DNA of 64,000 bases from Oscillospiraceae bacterium (GCA_015063805.1 SVTK01000002.1:108644-172643), one strand, 5' to 3'; counted from the stretch's first letter, positions 42,872-52,156 are shown. Numbers and translations are program-made. The notes: generated by a model not told the origin, from the sequence alone.

Positions 42872-44489
42872 TCCCTTTCCGGTTCCGTCTCCAAAACTGC
42901 GGGACGAGATAACTTCCCAAACACACCGCTGTCCCGGCCATACAGAGCCAAATCAGCAGGTTCCCCACCTGTGTGTAAAGGGTAAGGCGGGAATTGCACT
43001 CCACTTCAGCCGTAATTTGCCCTTGAGTAAGGGGCTCCAGGTCGCCCAACACCGTTCCCCGGGGGGTGATCACCGCGGAAATCCCCGTATTGGCGGCACG
43101 AATCACACTGCGTCGGGTTTCTACCGCACGCAGGACTGCCTGGCCGTGGTGCTGACGGAGGGCAGCAGAATCGGAAAACCAGTAGTCATTGGTGGAGACA
43201 GCCAGTACCTCTGCCCCCTGCCGCACGCTGTCCAGCGACAGCATCTCATAGATGGAGTCAAAGCAGATCAGCGATCCCACCTTCACGCCGGCGGCAGAAT
43301 GCACCGCGGCCTCCTTTCCCGCCGCAAGGTCGCCCCCCTCCGCCATCTGCAGCTGCGCCAAAGGCGGACAGACCGCACGGACAAGGTCGGCCATGGGCAG
43401 GTACTCCCCAAAAGGCACCAGGTGCCGCTTGGAATAAACGGTACCGTCCACGCCCCCATCGGGGGTGACGGTGACAACCGAATTCATCATTCCCTCAGGG
43501 GAAGCGGTAAAGCAGCCTACCAGCAAAGTAACGCCGTTCTCGGCGGCCAGGGCTTCGATATATTCCACCATCCACGGATACTTATGCAAAGTGTAAGGAA
43601 TGGTGCTTTCGGGCCACACCACCAGCTCAGCCCCCTGTGCGGCGGCCTCTCGGGTGAGGACCACATAGGCCTGCAGGGTCTCAGCCATGGCTTCCCCGCT
43701 CCATTTCACCGAGGTAGAAATGTTCCCCTGCGCAGCCGAAACGGTGATTGTGTCCCGATCCTCCGCTGCCGCTTCGTCCAAAAGGAAAAGGCCGCTTCCC
43801 ACCGCGAAGTTGACGCCGAATACCAAAAGGGCGGCGGTCAACCGTCGACCGGCGGCAGCAGGTTCCAGCAAAGCCGCGGCAATAAGCAGATTCACCGTCA
43901 GCAGCAGAAAGGTGATCAGATAACTCCCCAAGAGGGAAACCGTCTGGATCACGGGAAGCCAACGCACCTGTCCCAGGGCCAGCCGTCCCCAGGGAACGCC
44001 AATCCAGGTTTGGGTCTGCATCCACTCGAAAATGCACCAAACGGCGGCAATCAAGGGAATGCGCAGAGCGGGCAGACGGCGGCAGATCGGCGAACGGCAT
44101 ACCAGCCCGATCAGAGGGAATGCCGCCGCAAAAATTCCCCCGTGGAGCAGCGCCAGCCCGAAGCAAGCCACCGCCACCACCGCCGCCGCGGCGGCGGTGG
44201 GCATCCCGGTAAATTCCAGGGGATATAGATAGAAAAACCAGTGGTAGACGATGGCCTGAAAAACAAAGCAATACAAAAATCCCCAGGCATACATCCGACG
44301 CAAGGAGACGGGCTTCCCGTTCTTCCCTTCAGCCGAGATCAGCCGCAGGAGCACCGCCCCCATGGGCACAAGGGACACCCACTCCAGGGGCGCAAGGATG
44401 GGCCATATCAGCACTGCCCCCGTCGTAACAGCACTCAAAAGCAACAGCAGCGCCGGGCACCGGCGAACGGCATTTTTCATCCACATCAT
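42849..44489 (-). CDS. lnt: Apolipoprotein N-acyltransferase homologue
   Basis: 546 residues. The first 220 or so are hydrophobic, with several transmembrane segments; the rest is a nitrilase domain. The catalytic set is present: Glu in VVWPESTIPY, Lys in KRHLVPFGEYL and Cys in SLICFDSIYEML. A last hydrophobic segment near the C-terminus completes the Lnt layout. In Proteobacteria Lnt adds the third acyl chain to lipoproteins; the enzyme is uncommon in Firmicutes, so substrate identity is inferred. The start overlaps the upstream pseudouridine synthase stop as ATGA. Confidence 0.9.
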   Translation of the reverse strand: MMWMKNAVRRCPALLLLLSAVTTGAVLIWPILAPLEWVSLVPMGAVLLRLISAEGKNGKPVSLRRMYAWGFLYCFVFQAIVYHWFFYLYPLEFTGMPTAAAAAVVAVACFGLALLHGGIFAAAFPLIGLVCRSPICRRLPALRIPLIAAVWCIFEWMQTQTWIGVPWGRLALGQVRWLPVIQTVSLLGSYLITFLLLTVNLLIAAALLEPAAAGRRLTAALLVFGVNFAVGSGLFLLDEAAAEDRDTITVSAAQGNISTSVKWSGEAMAETLQAYVVLTREAAAQGAELVVWPESTIPYTLHKYPWMVEYIEALAAENGVTLLVGCFTASPEGMMNSVVTVTPDGGVDGTVYSKRHLVPFGEYLPMADLVRAVCPPLAQLQMAEGGDLAAGKEAAVHSAAGVKVGSLICFDSIYEMLSLDSVRQGAEVLAVSTNDYWFSDSAALRQHHGQAVLRAVETRRSVIRAANTGISAVITPRGTVLGDLEPLTQGQITAEVECNSRLTLYTQVGNLLIWLCMAGTAVCLGSYLVPQFWRRNRKGIDTDSPA

Positions 44490-45445
44490 GAGAAATCGCG
44501 CACAAACCAGATCTTGTCGGGGGAAAGTCCTACTTCACGGCCCCGGAGATAGGACAGTGGTCCATCCTCCGCCGAGAAAGCAAAGCGGAGACGGTACGCG
44601 TAAAGAGCCTGGTACTTATACCCTTTCCGCTTATCCTCACGGTTTACCCCGTATTTGCCATCCCCCAGCAGGGGATGGCCGATGTGGGCAAGGTGGGCGC
44701 GGATCTGATGGGTGCGTCCGGTGATCAGCTCCACCTCCAGCAACGAAGCATCGTCCCGGGCAGCCAGGGTGACATAGCGGGTGATGATCTCCTTTGCCCC
44801 CCGGCGGCGCTCATCGGTAACGCTGACCGTATTGGCGGCGCTGTCCTTGATGAGCCAGCCGTGCAAAGTTGCCTCGGGCTTCTTGGGACGGCCGTGCACC
44901 GCACAGAGATAGAACTTGTCAATCTCTCCGCAGCGGATTTTTTCGTTCATAATCCGCAGAGCCTCGGCATTTTTCGCGGCCAGCACCAACCCGCCCGTAT
45001 TGCGGTCGATGCGGTTGCAGAGAGCGGGGGCAAAGGACTGCTCGGCGGCGGGATCATATTCCCCTTTTTGATGGAGGTAGGCCTGGATGTGCAGAATGAG
45101 GGTGTTCTCTCCCCCCTCGTCATCCTGATGTACCAGCACGCCGGGACGCTTGTTGAGCACCAGGATGTTCTCATCCTCATAGCAAATTTCCAGCTTGGGC
45201 TTGATGCGGTCGAGCGCCTCCGTGTCCTCCTCGGGCATCCCGAAAAACTCATCCCGGATGAAGAGCTGCAGGGTGTCCCCCGCGCAAAGGATCTCGTTCG
45301 GCGCGGTGCGGGCGCGGTTGCGCTTGATTTTCTTGGTGCGGATATATTTATACATCAGCGACTGGGGAAGTCCCCGCAGGGCCTTGGCTAGAAACTTATC
45401 CAGCCGCTGTCCTGCGTCGTTCTTGCCGATGACCAGTTCTCGCAT
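44486..45445 (-). CDS. RluA family pseudouridine synthase (RluC/RluD type)
   Basis: 319 residues from ATG at 45445 with AAAAGGAGA upstream; the track extends 80 residues too far. An S4 domain (GQRLDKFLAKALRGLPQSLMYKYIRTKKI) precedes the catalytic NRIDRNTGGLVLAAKN, with GRTHQIRAHLAHIGHPLLGD near the C-terminus. Modifies uridines in 23S rRNA or tRNA; the exact target is not readable. Confidence 0.94.
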   Translation of the reverse strand: MRELVIGKNDAGQRLDKFLAKALRGLPQSLMYKYIRTKKIKRNRARTAPNEILCAGDTLQLFIRDEFFGMPEEDTEALDRIKPKLEICYEDENILVLNKRPGVLVHQDDEGGENTLILHIQAYLHQKGEYDPAAEQSFAPALCNRIDRNTGGLVLAAKNAEALRIMNEKIRCGEIDKFYLCAVHGRPKKPEATLHGWLIKDSAANTVSVTDERRRGAKEIITRYVTLAARDDASLLEVELITGRTHQIRAHLAHIGHPLLGDGKYGVNREDKRKGYKYQALYAYRLRFAFSAEDGPLSYLRGREVGLSPDKIWFVRDFS

Positions 45446-45475
45446 AAAATTTCTCCTTTTGCCGCAAGCGACACG

Positions 45476-45509
45476 GGAGCGGCATCTGCCTGCTGGCAAA
45501 TGCCGCTCC
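45476..45509. repeat. Inverted repeat between upp and the pseudouridine synthase gene
   Basis: GGAGCGGCAT (45476-45485) pairs with ATGCCGCTCC (45500-45509); the loop carries a further TGCC-TGCT-GGCA stem. No T-run follows on the minus strand, so it is a hairpin of unproven role, perhaps 3' end protection of upp mRNA. Confidence 0.55.
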
Positions 45510-45528
45510 ACAGCTGTCCTGCAGCGAT

Positions 45529-46158
45529 TTATTTGGTTCCGAAGATACGGTCGCCCGCATCGCCCAGGCCGGGAACGATATAGGCGTGGTCGTTGAGACA
45601 CTCGTCCAGACTGGCGGTGTAGATATCCACATCGGGGTGATCTGCCATGACCTTGGCAACGCCCTCGGGAGCGGCCACCAGACACATCAGGCGAATATTA
45701 CGGCAACCCTTTTCCTTCAGCATCCGCAGGGCGTCGCTGGAGGAACCGCCGGTGGCCAGCATGGGATCCACCAAAATACAGATGCGCTCCTCAATGTCAA
45801 AGGGAAGCTTGCAGTAATACTCCACAGGCTGATGGGTATCGGGATCACGGTAAAGGCCAATATGACCAACCTTAGCCACAGGAATCAGGCTAAGAAGTCC
45901 GTCCACCATGCCCAGGCCCGCACGGAGAATAGGGATGATGGCCAACTTCTTGCCCGCGATCATTTTTGCCTTCATTTTGGTCAGGGGCGTTTCAATGGTA
46001 ACCTCCTCCAGGGGAAGGTCACGGGTCAGCTCGTAGCCCATCAGCATGGCAATTTCATTGAGCAGTTCGCGGAAATCCTTCGATCCGGTGCGCTTGCTGC
46101 GCATGATCGACAGCTTATGGGTAATCAGCGGATGATCGATGACATGAAGTTCGCTCAT
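45529..46158 (-). CDS. upp: Uracil phosphoribosyltransferase
   Basis: 209 residues, with the PRPP loop [15 protein letters not shown] and the C-terminal uracil-binding [17 protein letters not shown]. It salvages uracil to UMP. A GAGGAGA ribosome site and a good promoter lie upstream, so it can be transcribed alone or together with the downstream genes. Confidence 0.98.
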   Translation of the reverse strand: MSELHVIDHPLITHKLSIMRSKRTGSKDFRELLNEIAMLMGYELTRDLPLEEVTIETPLTKMKAKMIAGKKLAIIPILRAGLGMVDGLLSLIPVAKVGHIGLYRDPDTHQPVEYYCKLPFDIEERICILVDPMLATGGSSSDALRMLKEKGCRNIRLMCLVAAPEGVAKVMADHPDVDIYTASLDECLNDHAYIVPGLGDAGDRIFGTK

Positions 46159-46201
46159 GGAAGTATCTCCTCTCGGTGATCAAATTTGACTTCTTACTGT
46201 T

Positions 46202-46230
46202 ATTATACTGCATCGTCCCCGTTTTTTCAA
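46202..46230 (-). promoter_or_regulatory. Sigma-A promoter of upp
   Basis: Minus strand TTGAAA (46230-46225), 17 bases, TATAAT (46207-46202). Confidence 0.85.
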
Positions 46231-46271
46231 GAGGATTTCACAAAAAACGGCGAGGAATTCACATTTTTCTC

Positions 46272-46300
46272 TTTATTTTTTCCCCATTTGCTGATAAAAT
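46272..46300 (+). promoter_or_regulatory. Possible promoter of mtaB
   Basis: TTTATT (46272-46277), 17 bases, TAAAAT (46295-46300), 35 bases before the mtaB ATG. The -35 is poor. Confidence 0.35.
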
Positions 46301-46334
46301 ATAAGAAAACGATGAAATGCGCAAAGGAGTCACC

Positions 46335-47660
46335 ATGTCCGTCACCGCAGGAATCTACACCTTGGGCTGCAAGGTCAATCAATACGAAAGCGAGGCCATC
46401 GCCGAGGGGCTGGCGGCAGAGGGGATCACCCTTCGTCCCCCTGATGAGGCCTGCACCCTCTACGTCATCAACACCTGCACCGTTACTGCCGAGAGCGACC
46501 GGAAGGCACGCCAGTTCATTCGCCGGGCTCTTGGCCACAACCCCGATGCCTTTGTCCTGGTCACCGGGTGTCTGGCCCAGGTGGATGCGGCACAGATTGC
46601 CGCCATCCCCGGGGTGGACTACATCTGCGGCAGCCGAAACAAGATGTCGGTCATTGCCGCGGCACGGGAACTGCTTGCCCGGGGACAGAAGAACCCTGCC
46701 CCCGTACTGGCCGTTCCCTCACTGGAGGATGCCCCCTTTGAGCCTATGCACATCACCCGCTTTGACCGTACCCGCGCCTATGTCAAGATTGAGGATGGGT
46801 GTGAGAGTCGATGTGCCTATTGCATCATTCCTCGGGCAAGGGGAAAAATCTGCTCCAAGGCCCCCGCTGATGTGCTGGCCCAGGTGCGCGCCCTGGCCGA
46901 AGGCGGGTGCCGCGAGGTGGTGCTCACCGGCATCGAGACCTCTGCCTACGGGCGGGATCTTGGGGACTACGGTCTGGCTGAACTCCTACGGGATCTGGAC
47001 AGAGAAAGCGGAATCGGCCGCATTCGCCTGGGCTCTCTTGACCCCGCCCTGATCCGCCCCGACTTTGTGGAGAAGATTGCGGCTCTGCCCACCCTCGCCC
47101 CCCACTTTCATCTTTCCCTGCAGAGCGGAGCCGATCACGTCCTGCGCCTGATGCGCCGCCGTTACTCCGCTGAGATGGCCTACGCCGCAGTGGAGCGTCT
47201 CCGCGCCGCTTTTCCCCGGCTGGGGCTCACCGCCGATGTGATCGTGGGCTTCCCAGGGGAGACCGAGGAGGATTTCCGGGAAAGCGCAGATTTCCTGCGC
47301 CGTGCCCGTTTCCTTGATGCTCATATTTTCGCCTATTCCCGCCGTCCCGGCACCGAAGCAGCCGAGATGGACGGACAGATTGACGAGGCGGTGAAGCGCC
47401 GTCGTTCGGCCGAACTGATCGCCGCGCAGGCAGAGCTTCATGCCGTTCTGCTGGATGATGTCGTTGCCGCCGCAGAGCCTGTACCCGTCCTCTTTGAGAC
47501 CCGCCACGGCAACCGCTTCCGCGGACACACCCCCACATTTTACGAGGTGGAGGTTATCTCCCCCGATATTGATCTGCGGGGAACTGAGCGAATCGTTCTC
47601 CCCACCGGTCATGACGGCGAGCGGCTGTCCGCTGACCTCCTTCCCTGTCCCAATCGCTGA
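46335..47660 (+). CDS. mtaB: tRNA t6A37 methylthiotransferase MtaB
   Basis: 441 residues from ATG at 46335 with AAAGGAG 6 bases upstream. An N-terminal MTTase domain (IYTLGCKVNQYESEA, NTCTVTAESDRKARQ, TGCLAQ) binds one iron-sulfur cluster, the radical SAM cluster is CESRCAYC, and a TRAM-like C-terminal domain closes it. The TLGCKVN start marks the MtaB (YqeV) rather than the MiaB branch. It thiomethylates t6A37 in tRNA. The following gene starts 26 bases later, so the PurL-like gene is likely in the same operon. Confidence 0.95.
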   Translation: MSVTAGIYTLGCKVNQYESEAIAEGLAAEGITLRPPDEACTLYVINTCTVTAESDRKARQFIRRALGHNPDAFVLVTGCLAQVDAAQIAAIPGVDYICGSRNKMSVIAAARELLARGQKNPAPVLAVPSLEDAPFEPMHITRFDRTRAYVKIEDGCESRCAYCIIPRARGKICSKAPADVLAQVRALAEGGCREVVLTGIETSAYGRDLGDYGLAELLRDLDRESGIGRIRLGSLDPALIRPDFVEKIAALPTLAPHFHLSLQSGADHVLRLMRRRYSAEMAYAAVERLRAAFPRLGLTADVIVGFPGETEEDFRESADFLRRARFLDAHIFAYSRRPGTEAAEMDGQIDEAVKRRRSAELIAAQAELHAVLLDDVVAAAEPVPVLFETRHGNRFRGHTPTFYEVEVISPDIDLRGTERIVLPTGHDGERLSADLLPCPNR

Positions 47661-47686
47661 AAATTCTCCACGAAAGGATGCCATCC

Positions 47687-50569
47687 ATGCGATCCTGTCT
47701 TTATTTTCTCCCCTTCCCTCATGATCCGGTGAGAGAATGTCTGCACAAGCTCCCCTCGCTTTCCTCCGCCTGTCAGGTACAGCTGATCCTGGAATTGCAG
47801 GTTGATGCGGTCTATCCCGCTTCTGCCATTGCTGAGGTCTTGGGGAATTGCTGCGGCAAACCCATACCCTCGCTCAACTTGACCGAGGACACCTGCTGTA
47901 TCCCCTTAGCCGCTTTTCCTCATGGGGATGCGCGACTGCTTTTGGCAGCGGCAGGCGTGGACGCAGCGGTGCAATGCCGCCCCCTGCTGATCCTGCGGGG
48001 GGCCGATGAGGTACAATACCGCCAAGTGCGAGACCGCCTTGCCGCCACTTTGCCGCGTGAACTCCCGGTCGATGCGGGAGAGGGGTTCACCCAACTCCCG
48101 CCGGATGAACTCATCGCCCGGGGGAAAGCGCTCGGGCTTGCCCTGCCGGAGAATTGTCTTCTGATCATCGCTGACTACTACCGTGCCGCCGAGCATCGGG
48201 ACCCCACGCCGGAGGAGCTGCTCATCCTGGATGCCGCCTATCGCGGAGCGAGTGCCGATGCCGCCGTCTGCGCCCCCATCACCTTCACCACCGACGATCC
48301 CCGCTGTCACGCTGCCTATGCCGACCTCATGGAGAAGCGGCGTGCCCTCTCCCCCGAGGCCAACGCTCCCGCCACCCTTGGGGAACTGGCCAACCTCGCC
48401 GCACACTATCTTGCCGCCCACAGCGGCCATACTCCCGTCCCAAGGCATACTCTTCTCGCAAATCCCCGGGATGCCGCCTGGCAGATGGCGGCGTTGGGGA
48501 CTTCTCCCGTCCTCGGTTTTACCGACCGCAGAAGCGAGAACACCGCCCTTTATAGCGGTACCCCCATTGCCTGTTCCCTCCCGACCCCCGAGGACCGTCT
48601 TCTTTGGGTAGAGGCCCCGCAAAATAATACCCAAGCTCTCGAAGCCCTCTTCCACTCCCCCGCCGCCTCCCTGATCCGCCGCAGTCTTCCCGTGCCGTCC
48701 ATGGGGCTGATCCCCGCCCTGGGCCGATTGCTGGGCAGTTCCGGCCTTGGCCTTTGTCTCTCCGTTTCCGAGGACGTCCCACCGACCAAGCTTCTGCAAA
48801 ATGAGGCCCCCGGTGTGCTTCTGCTCTGCGATCCCCGAGGCGGGCGAGCCATTCCCGATGCCCTGCGGAACGCCGGTCTGCGCTTCCGTCTGATCGCCGC
48901 GGTGGAGAAAGCACCGTTCTTCCGTACCGCCAACAATCGCCTGCGCTTCCCTGCGGCTATGCTCGCGCCCCGTCCCGCTATCACGGCATCGGTCAGCGCG
49001 CCCTATACTGCAGAGCCTGCCGCTCAGGTGCATCCCCTTGCCGCCCTCACCCATGACCTGCAAACACCCACCGCGCAGGGGATGGACGGTTTTGATCCCC
49101 GCACCGCTCCCGTGCTGGCCCAATCCCCCACATCCGCTGTATACTGCAAAGAGCGTGTCCTTGCGGCTTTGGCCTGTACCCCCGCCGGAGGCGTCTTCAG
49201 CAGCGTTCAAAACGCCGCTCTGGCCTTGATTTTCCGTCTGACCGCACAAGGGGCATCACCCGAGAAAATCACCCTGGCTGTCACCGTAGAAACACCGCCG
49301 ATTGGAGAAAATCCCACCGCGGCAGGCCGTGTCATTGCGGCGCTCCTTGCCCTGCACACGGTTCAGGTGGAGCTGGGTATTCACAGCGAGCCCGCCGAAT
49401 TTGCGGCGGGAGACGTCCTCTCTATCCGTCTGAGCGCATCTGCGCCTGCCCCGGCTCCCCGTTCTGCCCGAACTCCAGCCCGACACCTTTGGCTGGCCGT
49501 GCCATGCTCTGTCGCTCCTCATCTCAACGGCCAGCGAGCCGTTCTGGCTGCTGCACAGCGTCACGCCGCAGCAGGCGGATTCCTCATTCCCACCGAGCAG
49601 ATTTCTCCTCTTGCAGCAGCACTCCGTGCCGCCCTCTATGCGGACTGTTCCCTGCGCACCGATGCATCCCCGGATATCTTGCAAACACCGCTGTCCGGAG
49701 GGATGCTCTTCGCCTCGGACGCGCCGCCGACACCTACGGAAGGGATACAATGGATTCCCTTTGCCGAATTATGCCCCCTCGGTGAAAATGCGGTGATAGC
49801 CGGAGATGCCGTCCTGCCTTTGGCGCAGGCTCTCCCGGCCATGCGGGGGGACCTGCCCGTTCCGCCGCCCGACTACGAGATCGCTCCGTCGCTGCCCCGC
49901 ACCTCCTGCCGCCATGCGCCTCGGCCCCGGGTAATTATTCCCGCTTGTACCGACGCTGCAGTGCATCTGGCACAAGCCGTGGCAAAAATGGGAGGAGAAC
50001 CTCTGTACCTGCCCTTCCGTGCTGATACCGCAGATGCGGCGAAACAAAGCATCACCGCCATCGCAGACAGCATGGAAAAAGGACACATTCTGCTTCTCGG
50101 TTGCAGTGAAGCCGTGATGCGCGCGCTTCTGGCACATCCCCGCTTCGCCCAGGCGCTCTCTGCCTTCCGCGCCGCAGACGGGCTTGTCTGTGTCTGGGGC
50201 GGAGCCTTCTCCGCTTGTCTGGCCCATGGAATCTTTTCCCCCGAAGGCAAACCGGTGGCCACGGCACCTCTCCTGGGACAGAGGATGCTTTGCTCCCATC
50301 ATCTGCCTGCAAAATCTCCCTGGACCGCTCCTTTCCCTGCCATGCCGGATGAAACCGTAATCCTTGACCGTGATCCGCGCTGTCCCGTTTTCTCCGCAGC
50401 ACAGAGGCACCAGCTGGCCGAACTCGGCTGCATCGCCGCTCACGCCGCAGGCACCCCCGACGGCTGTCCCGCCGTTACCGCACTGACCACCGCCGACGGC
50501 GGTGTGCTGGGACTTGTTTCCCCGCCCACCCCGACCCGGTTGACCACCGCCCTGGAATATTTCCGCTGA
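47687..50569 (+). CDS. PurL-like (FGAM synthase-like) pseudoenzyme candidate
   Basis: 960 residues from ATG at 47687, 9 bases after AAAGG. By eye it follows the layout of the large clostridial PurL (about 1230-1260 residues): an N-terminal segment, then ...EHRDPTPEELLILDAAY (about 169-186), which matches the PurL linker EHRDPT-I-TEIRxLDTYW; a later GRVIAALLALHTVQVELGI matching the second FGAM domain; and a C-terminal class I amidotransferase-like part (PRVIIPACTDAAVHLAQ... to AKSPW). The catalytic SDHCRHTTF, the ETHNHPT substrate loop and the GICNGFQ nucleophile are not kept; the last reads CVWGGAFSACL, with glycine at the cysteine position near residue 838. The frame is intact with codon use like its neighbours, so it looks maintained. 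Function unknown. Confidence 0.72.
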   Translation: MRSCLYFLPFPHDPVRECLHKLPSLSSACQVQLILELQVDAVYPASAIAEVLGNCCGKPIPSLNLTEDTCCIPLAAFPHGDARLLLAAAGVDAAVQCRPLLILRGADEVQYRQVRDRLAATLPRELPVDAGEGFTQLPPDELIARGKALGLALPENCLLIIADYYRAAEHRDPTPEELLILDAAYRGASADAAVCAPITFTTDDPRCHAAYADLMEKRRALSPEANAPATLGELANLAAHYLAAHSGHTPVPRHTLLANPRDAAWQMAALGTSPVLGFTDRRSENTALYSGTPIACSLPTPEDRLLWVEAPQNNTQALEALFHSPAASLIRRSLPVPSMGLIPALGRLLGSSGLGLCLSVSEDVPPTKLLQNEAPGVLLLCDPRGGRAIPDALRNAGLRFRLIAAVEKAPFFRTANNRLRFPAAMLAPRPAITASVSAPYTAEPAAQVHPLAALTHDLQTPTAQGMDGFDPRTAPVLAQSPTSAVYCKERVLAALACTPAGGVFSSVQNAALALIFRLTAQGASPEKITLAVTVETPPIGENPTAAGRVIAALLALHTVQVELGIHSEPAEFAAGDVLSIRLSASAPAPAPRSARTPARHLWLAVPCSVAPHLNGQRAVLAAAQRHAAAGGFLIPTEQISPLAAALRAALYADCSLRTDASPDILQTPLSGGMLFASDAPPTPTEGIQWIPFAELCPLGENAVIAGDAVLPLAQALPAMRGDLPVPPPDYEIAPSLPRTSCRHAPRPRVIIPACTDAAVHLAQAVAKMGGEPLYLPFRADTADAAKQSITAIADSMEKGHILLLGCSEAVMRALLAHPRFAQALSAFRAADGLVCVWGGAFSACLAHGIFSPEGKPVATAPLLGQRMLCSHHLPAKSPWTAPFPAMPDETVILDRDPRCPVFSAAQRHQLAELGCIAAHAAGTPDGCPAVTALTTADGGVLGLVSPPTPTRLTTALEYFR

Positions 50570-50625
50570 GTGGATACAAATACAAATTTTCCGCAAAAAA
50601 CTTCAAGTTTTTTTTTGAAAATCTC

Positions 50626-50654
50626 TTGCAATTTGGGAGAGATTATGCTATAAT
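50626..50654 (+). promoter_or_regulatory. Sigma-A promoter of rpmB
   Basis: TTGCAA (50626-50631), 17 bases, TATAAT (50649-50654). A T-rich tract just upstream may act as an UP element. Confidence 0.85.
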
Positions 50655-50706
50655 CTATACTGTTGCTTAATCGGTCTATGAACGATCAAATTGAGGAGGT
50701 GTCAAG

Positions 50707-50892
50707 ATGGCAAAATGCAGCATTTGCGGTAAGGGCGTTGTGTTCGGTCAGAACGTGTCTCACTCGCATAGAAAGACGAACAGAATGTGGAAGCCCAATA
50801 TCCGCAAGGTTAAGGCTCTGGTAGACGGCACTCCGAAAACCGTCGCTGTTTGTTCCCGTTGTCTGCGCTCGGGTAAGATCACCCGCGCTTGA
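50707..50892 (+). CDS. rpmB: Large ribosomal subunit protein bL28
   Basis: 61 residues ([21 protein letters not shown]...), with the zinc-type CxxC at the start and a second CSRC near the end, the zinc-binding form of bL28. Preceded by GAGGAGG and its own promoter, followed by a terminator: a single-gene unit. Confidence 0.98.
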   Translation: MAKCSICGKGVVFGQNVSHSHRKTNRMWKPNIRKVKALVDGTPKTVAVCSRCLRSGKITRA

Positions 50893-50908
50893 GAGACGAG
50901 CATATAAA

Positions 50909-50946
50909 GTAAATGGCAGGTCGCTTGACCTGCCATCTTTATTTTT
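50909..50946 (+). terminator. Terminator of rpmB
   Basis: ATGGCAGGTC (50913-50922), loop GCTT, GACCTGCCAT (50927-50936), then CTTTATTTTTC. Confidence 0.85.
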
Positions 50947-50955
50947 CTCCGGGGC

Positions 50956-50984
50956 TTGACCATGGGACAAAATCATGGTACAAT
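50956..50984 (+). promoter_or_regulatory. Sigma-A promoter of the esterase gene
   Basis: TTGACC (50956-50961), 17 bases, TACAAT (50979-50984), 32 bases before the ATG. Confidence 0.8.
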
Positions 50985-51016
50985 GAAACCATCCATTCCA
51001 CGAAAGGAACACCGCC

Positions 51017-51841
51017 ATGATCTACGAAACCATTACCCTCTCCCCCACCCCTGCGACGCTTACCGCCTATGCCTTCACTGCCACAGGGGACTGCCATACG
51101 CCTCTGCGCCGCGCAGTGGTGATCTGTCCCGGCGGCGGCTACCGCTTTCTCTCGGCCAGAGAGGCTGAACCCATTGCCGAGTACTTTCTCGGCGCCGGCC
51201 TGAACGTCTTTATTCTCCGCTACACCGTGGGAGAAGGCGCCCGGGATTATGCTCCCCTGATTCAGGCATCCCTTGCCATCAAGCATATCCGCGAGCACGC
51301 AGAATACTACCACATTGATCCCCGCTATGTCTACACCTGCGGCTTCTCGGCCGGGGGACATCTGGCCGGCTGGGCGGGAACACAATGGAATCTGCCCCTG
51401 CTGAAGCCCTATCTGGGGGATGCCCCCGAAGGCATCAACCGCCCCACGGGCATGATCCTCTCCTATCCCGTCATCTCCGCCGGTGCCATGGCTCACCGCG
51501 GGTCCTTCAACCATCTTCTGGGCAGAGCCACCGACGGAACCGAGCCCGAGCTGGATGCTTTTTCGCTGGAAAAGCAGGTGGGCCCCCATACCTGCCCCGC
51601 CTTCATCTGGCATACCTTCACCGACGAAACTGTGCCTGTACAAAACTCTCTGCTCATGGCTGAGGCCATGACGGCGGCGGGGATTCCCTTTGAGCTCCAC
51701 ATTTACCCCGAAGGCCCCCACGGTCTTGCCCGTGCCAACGAAGAGACCGCCAACGGCAAACCCGATCATAACAACCCACATCTGCAGGATTGGATCGATC
51801 TTGCCGTCCGCTGGATCAAAGACTTCAACTACGGCGAATAA
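51017..51841 (+). CDS. Alpha/beta hydrolase, acetyl-esterase-like
   Basis: 274 residues without a signal peptide. The oxyanion motif appears as CPGGGY near residue 40, the nucleophile elbow as CGFSAGGH near residue 117, the acid in HTFTDETVP and the histidine in EGPHGLA near the C-terminus. This fits the BD-FAE/acetyl-xylan-esterase-like group of cytoplasmic carbohydrate esterases. The natural substrate is unknown. Single gene with its own promoter and terminator. Confidence 0.88.
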   Translation: MIYETITLSPTPATLTAYAFTATGDCHTPLRRAVVICPGGGYRFLSAREAEPIAEYFLGAGLNVFILRYTVGEGARDYAPLIQASLAIKHIREHAEYYHIDPRYVYTCGFSAGGHLAGWAGTQWNLPLLKPYLGDAPEGINRPTGMILSYPVISAGAMAHRGSFNHLLGRATDGTEPELDAFSLEKQVGPHTCPAFIWHTFTDETVPVQNSLLMAEAMTAAGIPFELHIYPEGPHGLARANEETANGKPDHNNPHLQDWIDLAVRWIKDFNYGE

Positions 51842-51853
51842 TATCAAGCAAAA

Positions 51854-51893
51854 CAGGACCCGAGGGAAAAATTCCCCTCGGGTCCTGTTTTTT
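51854..51893. terminator. Bidirectional terminator between esterase and coat genes
   Basis: CAGGACCCGAGGG (51854-51866) pairs with CCCTCGGGTCCTG (51875-51887), followed by TTTTTT on the plus strand; AAAA precedes it, giving a shorter T-run on the minus strand. It serves converging units. Confidence 0.88.
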
Positions 51894-52143
51894 ACGCCTG
51901 CTGTGCCGAATACTTCTGCTTGACCTGGTTGAGCTTGGTCTGCTCGGCGGTGTCCTGAGCGTACCAGCCTCGCGCCGCCATCTTGGTGTAAATCTGATCC
52001 TGCAGAGCCAGCGACTCGGTGAGGGCGCGGTCAAAGGCCGCATTCACCGTAGAAGTGGAGGACTCAATGGCACCGTGCATGAACAGATCACAGGCTCCCT
52101 TCTCCAGCAGGAGAAGATTTTCCATCAGCTGCTTGTCATCCAT
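51892..52143 (-). CDS. CotF-family spore coat protein
   Basis: 83 residues from ATG at 52143 with GGGGGTGA 3 to 10 bases upstream; the track start at 52218 is too early. Helical protein (MDDKQLMENLLLLEKGACDLFMHGAIESST..., MAARGWY near residue 62, ending in AEQTKLNQVKQKY) that matches the ferritin-like CotF coat group of Clostridia. It pairs with the 57-residue gene just upstream. Confidence 0.85.
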   Translation of the reverse strand: MDDKQLMENLLLLEKGACDLFMHGAIESSTSTVNAAFDRALTESLALQDQIYTKMAARGWYAQDTAEQTKLNQVKQKYSAQQA

Positions 52144-52156
52144 GTGATTCACCCCC

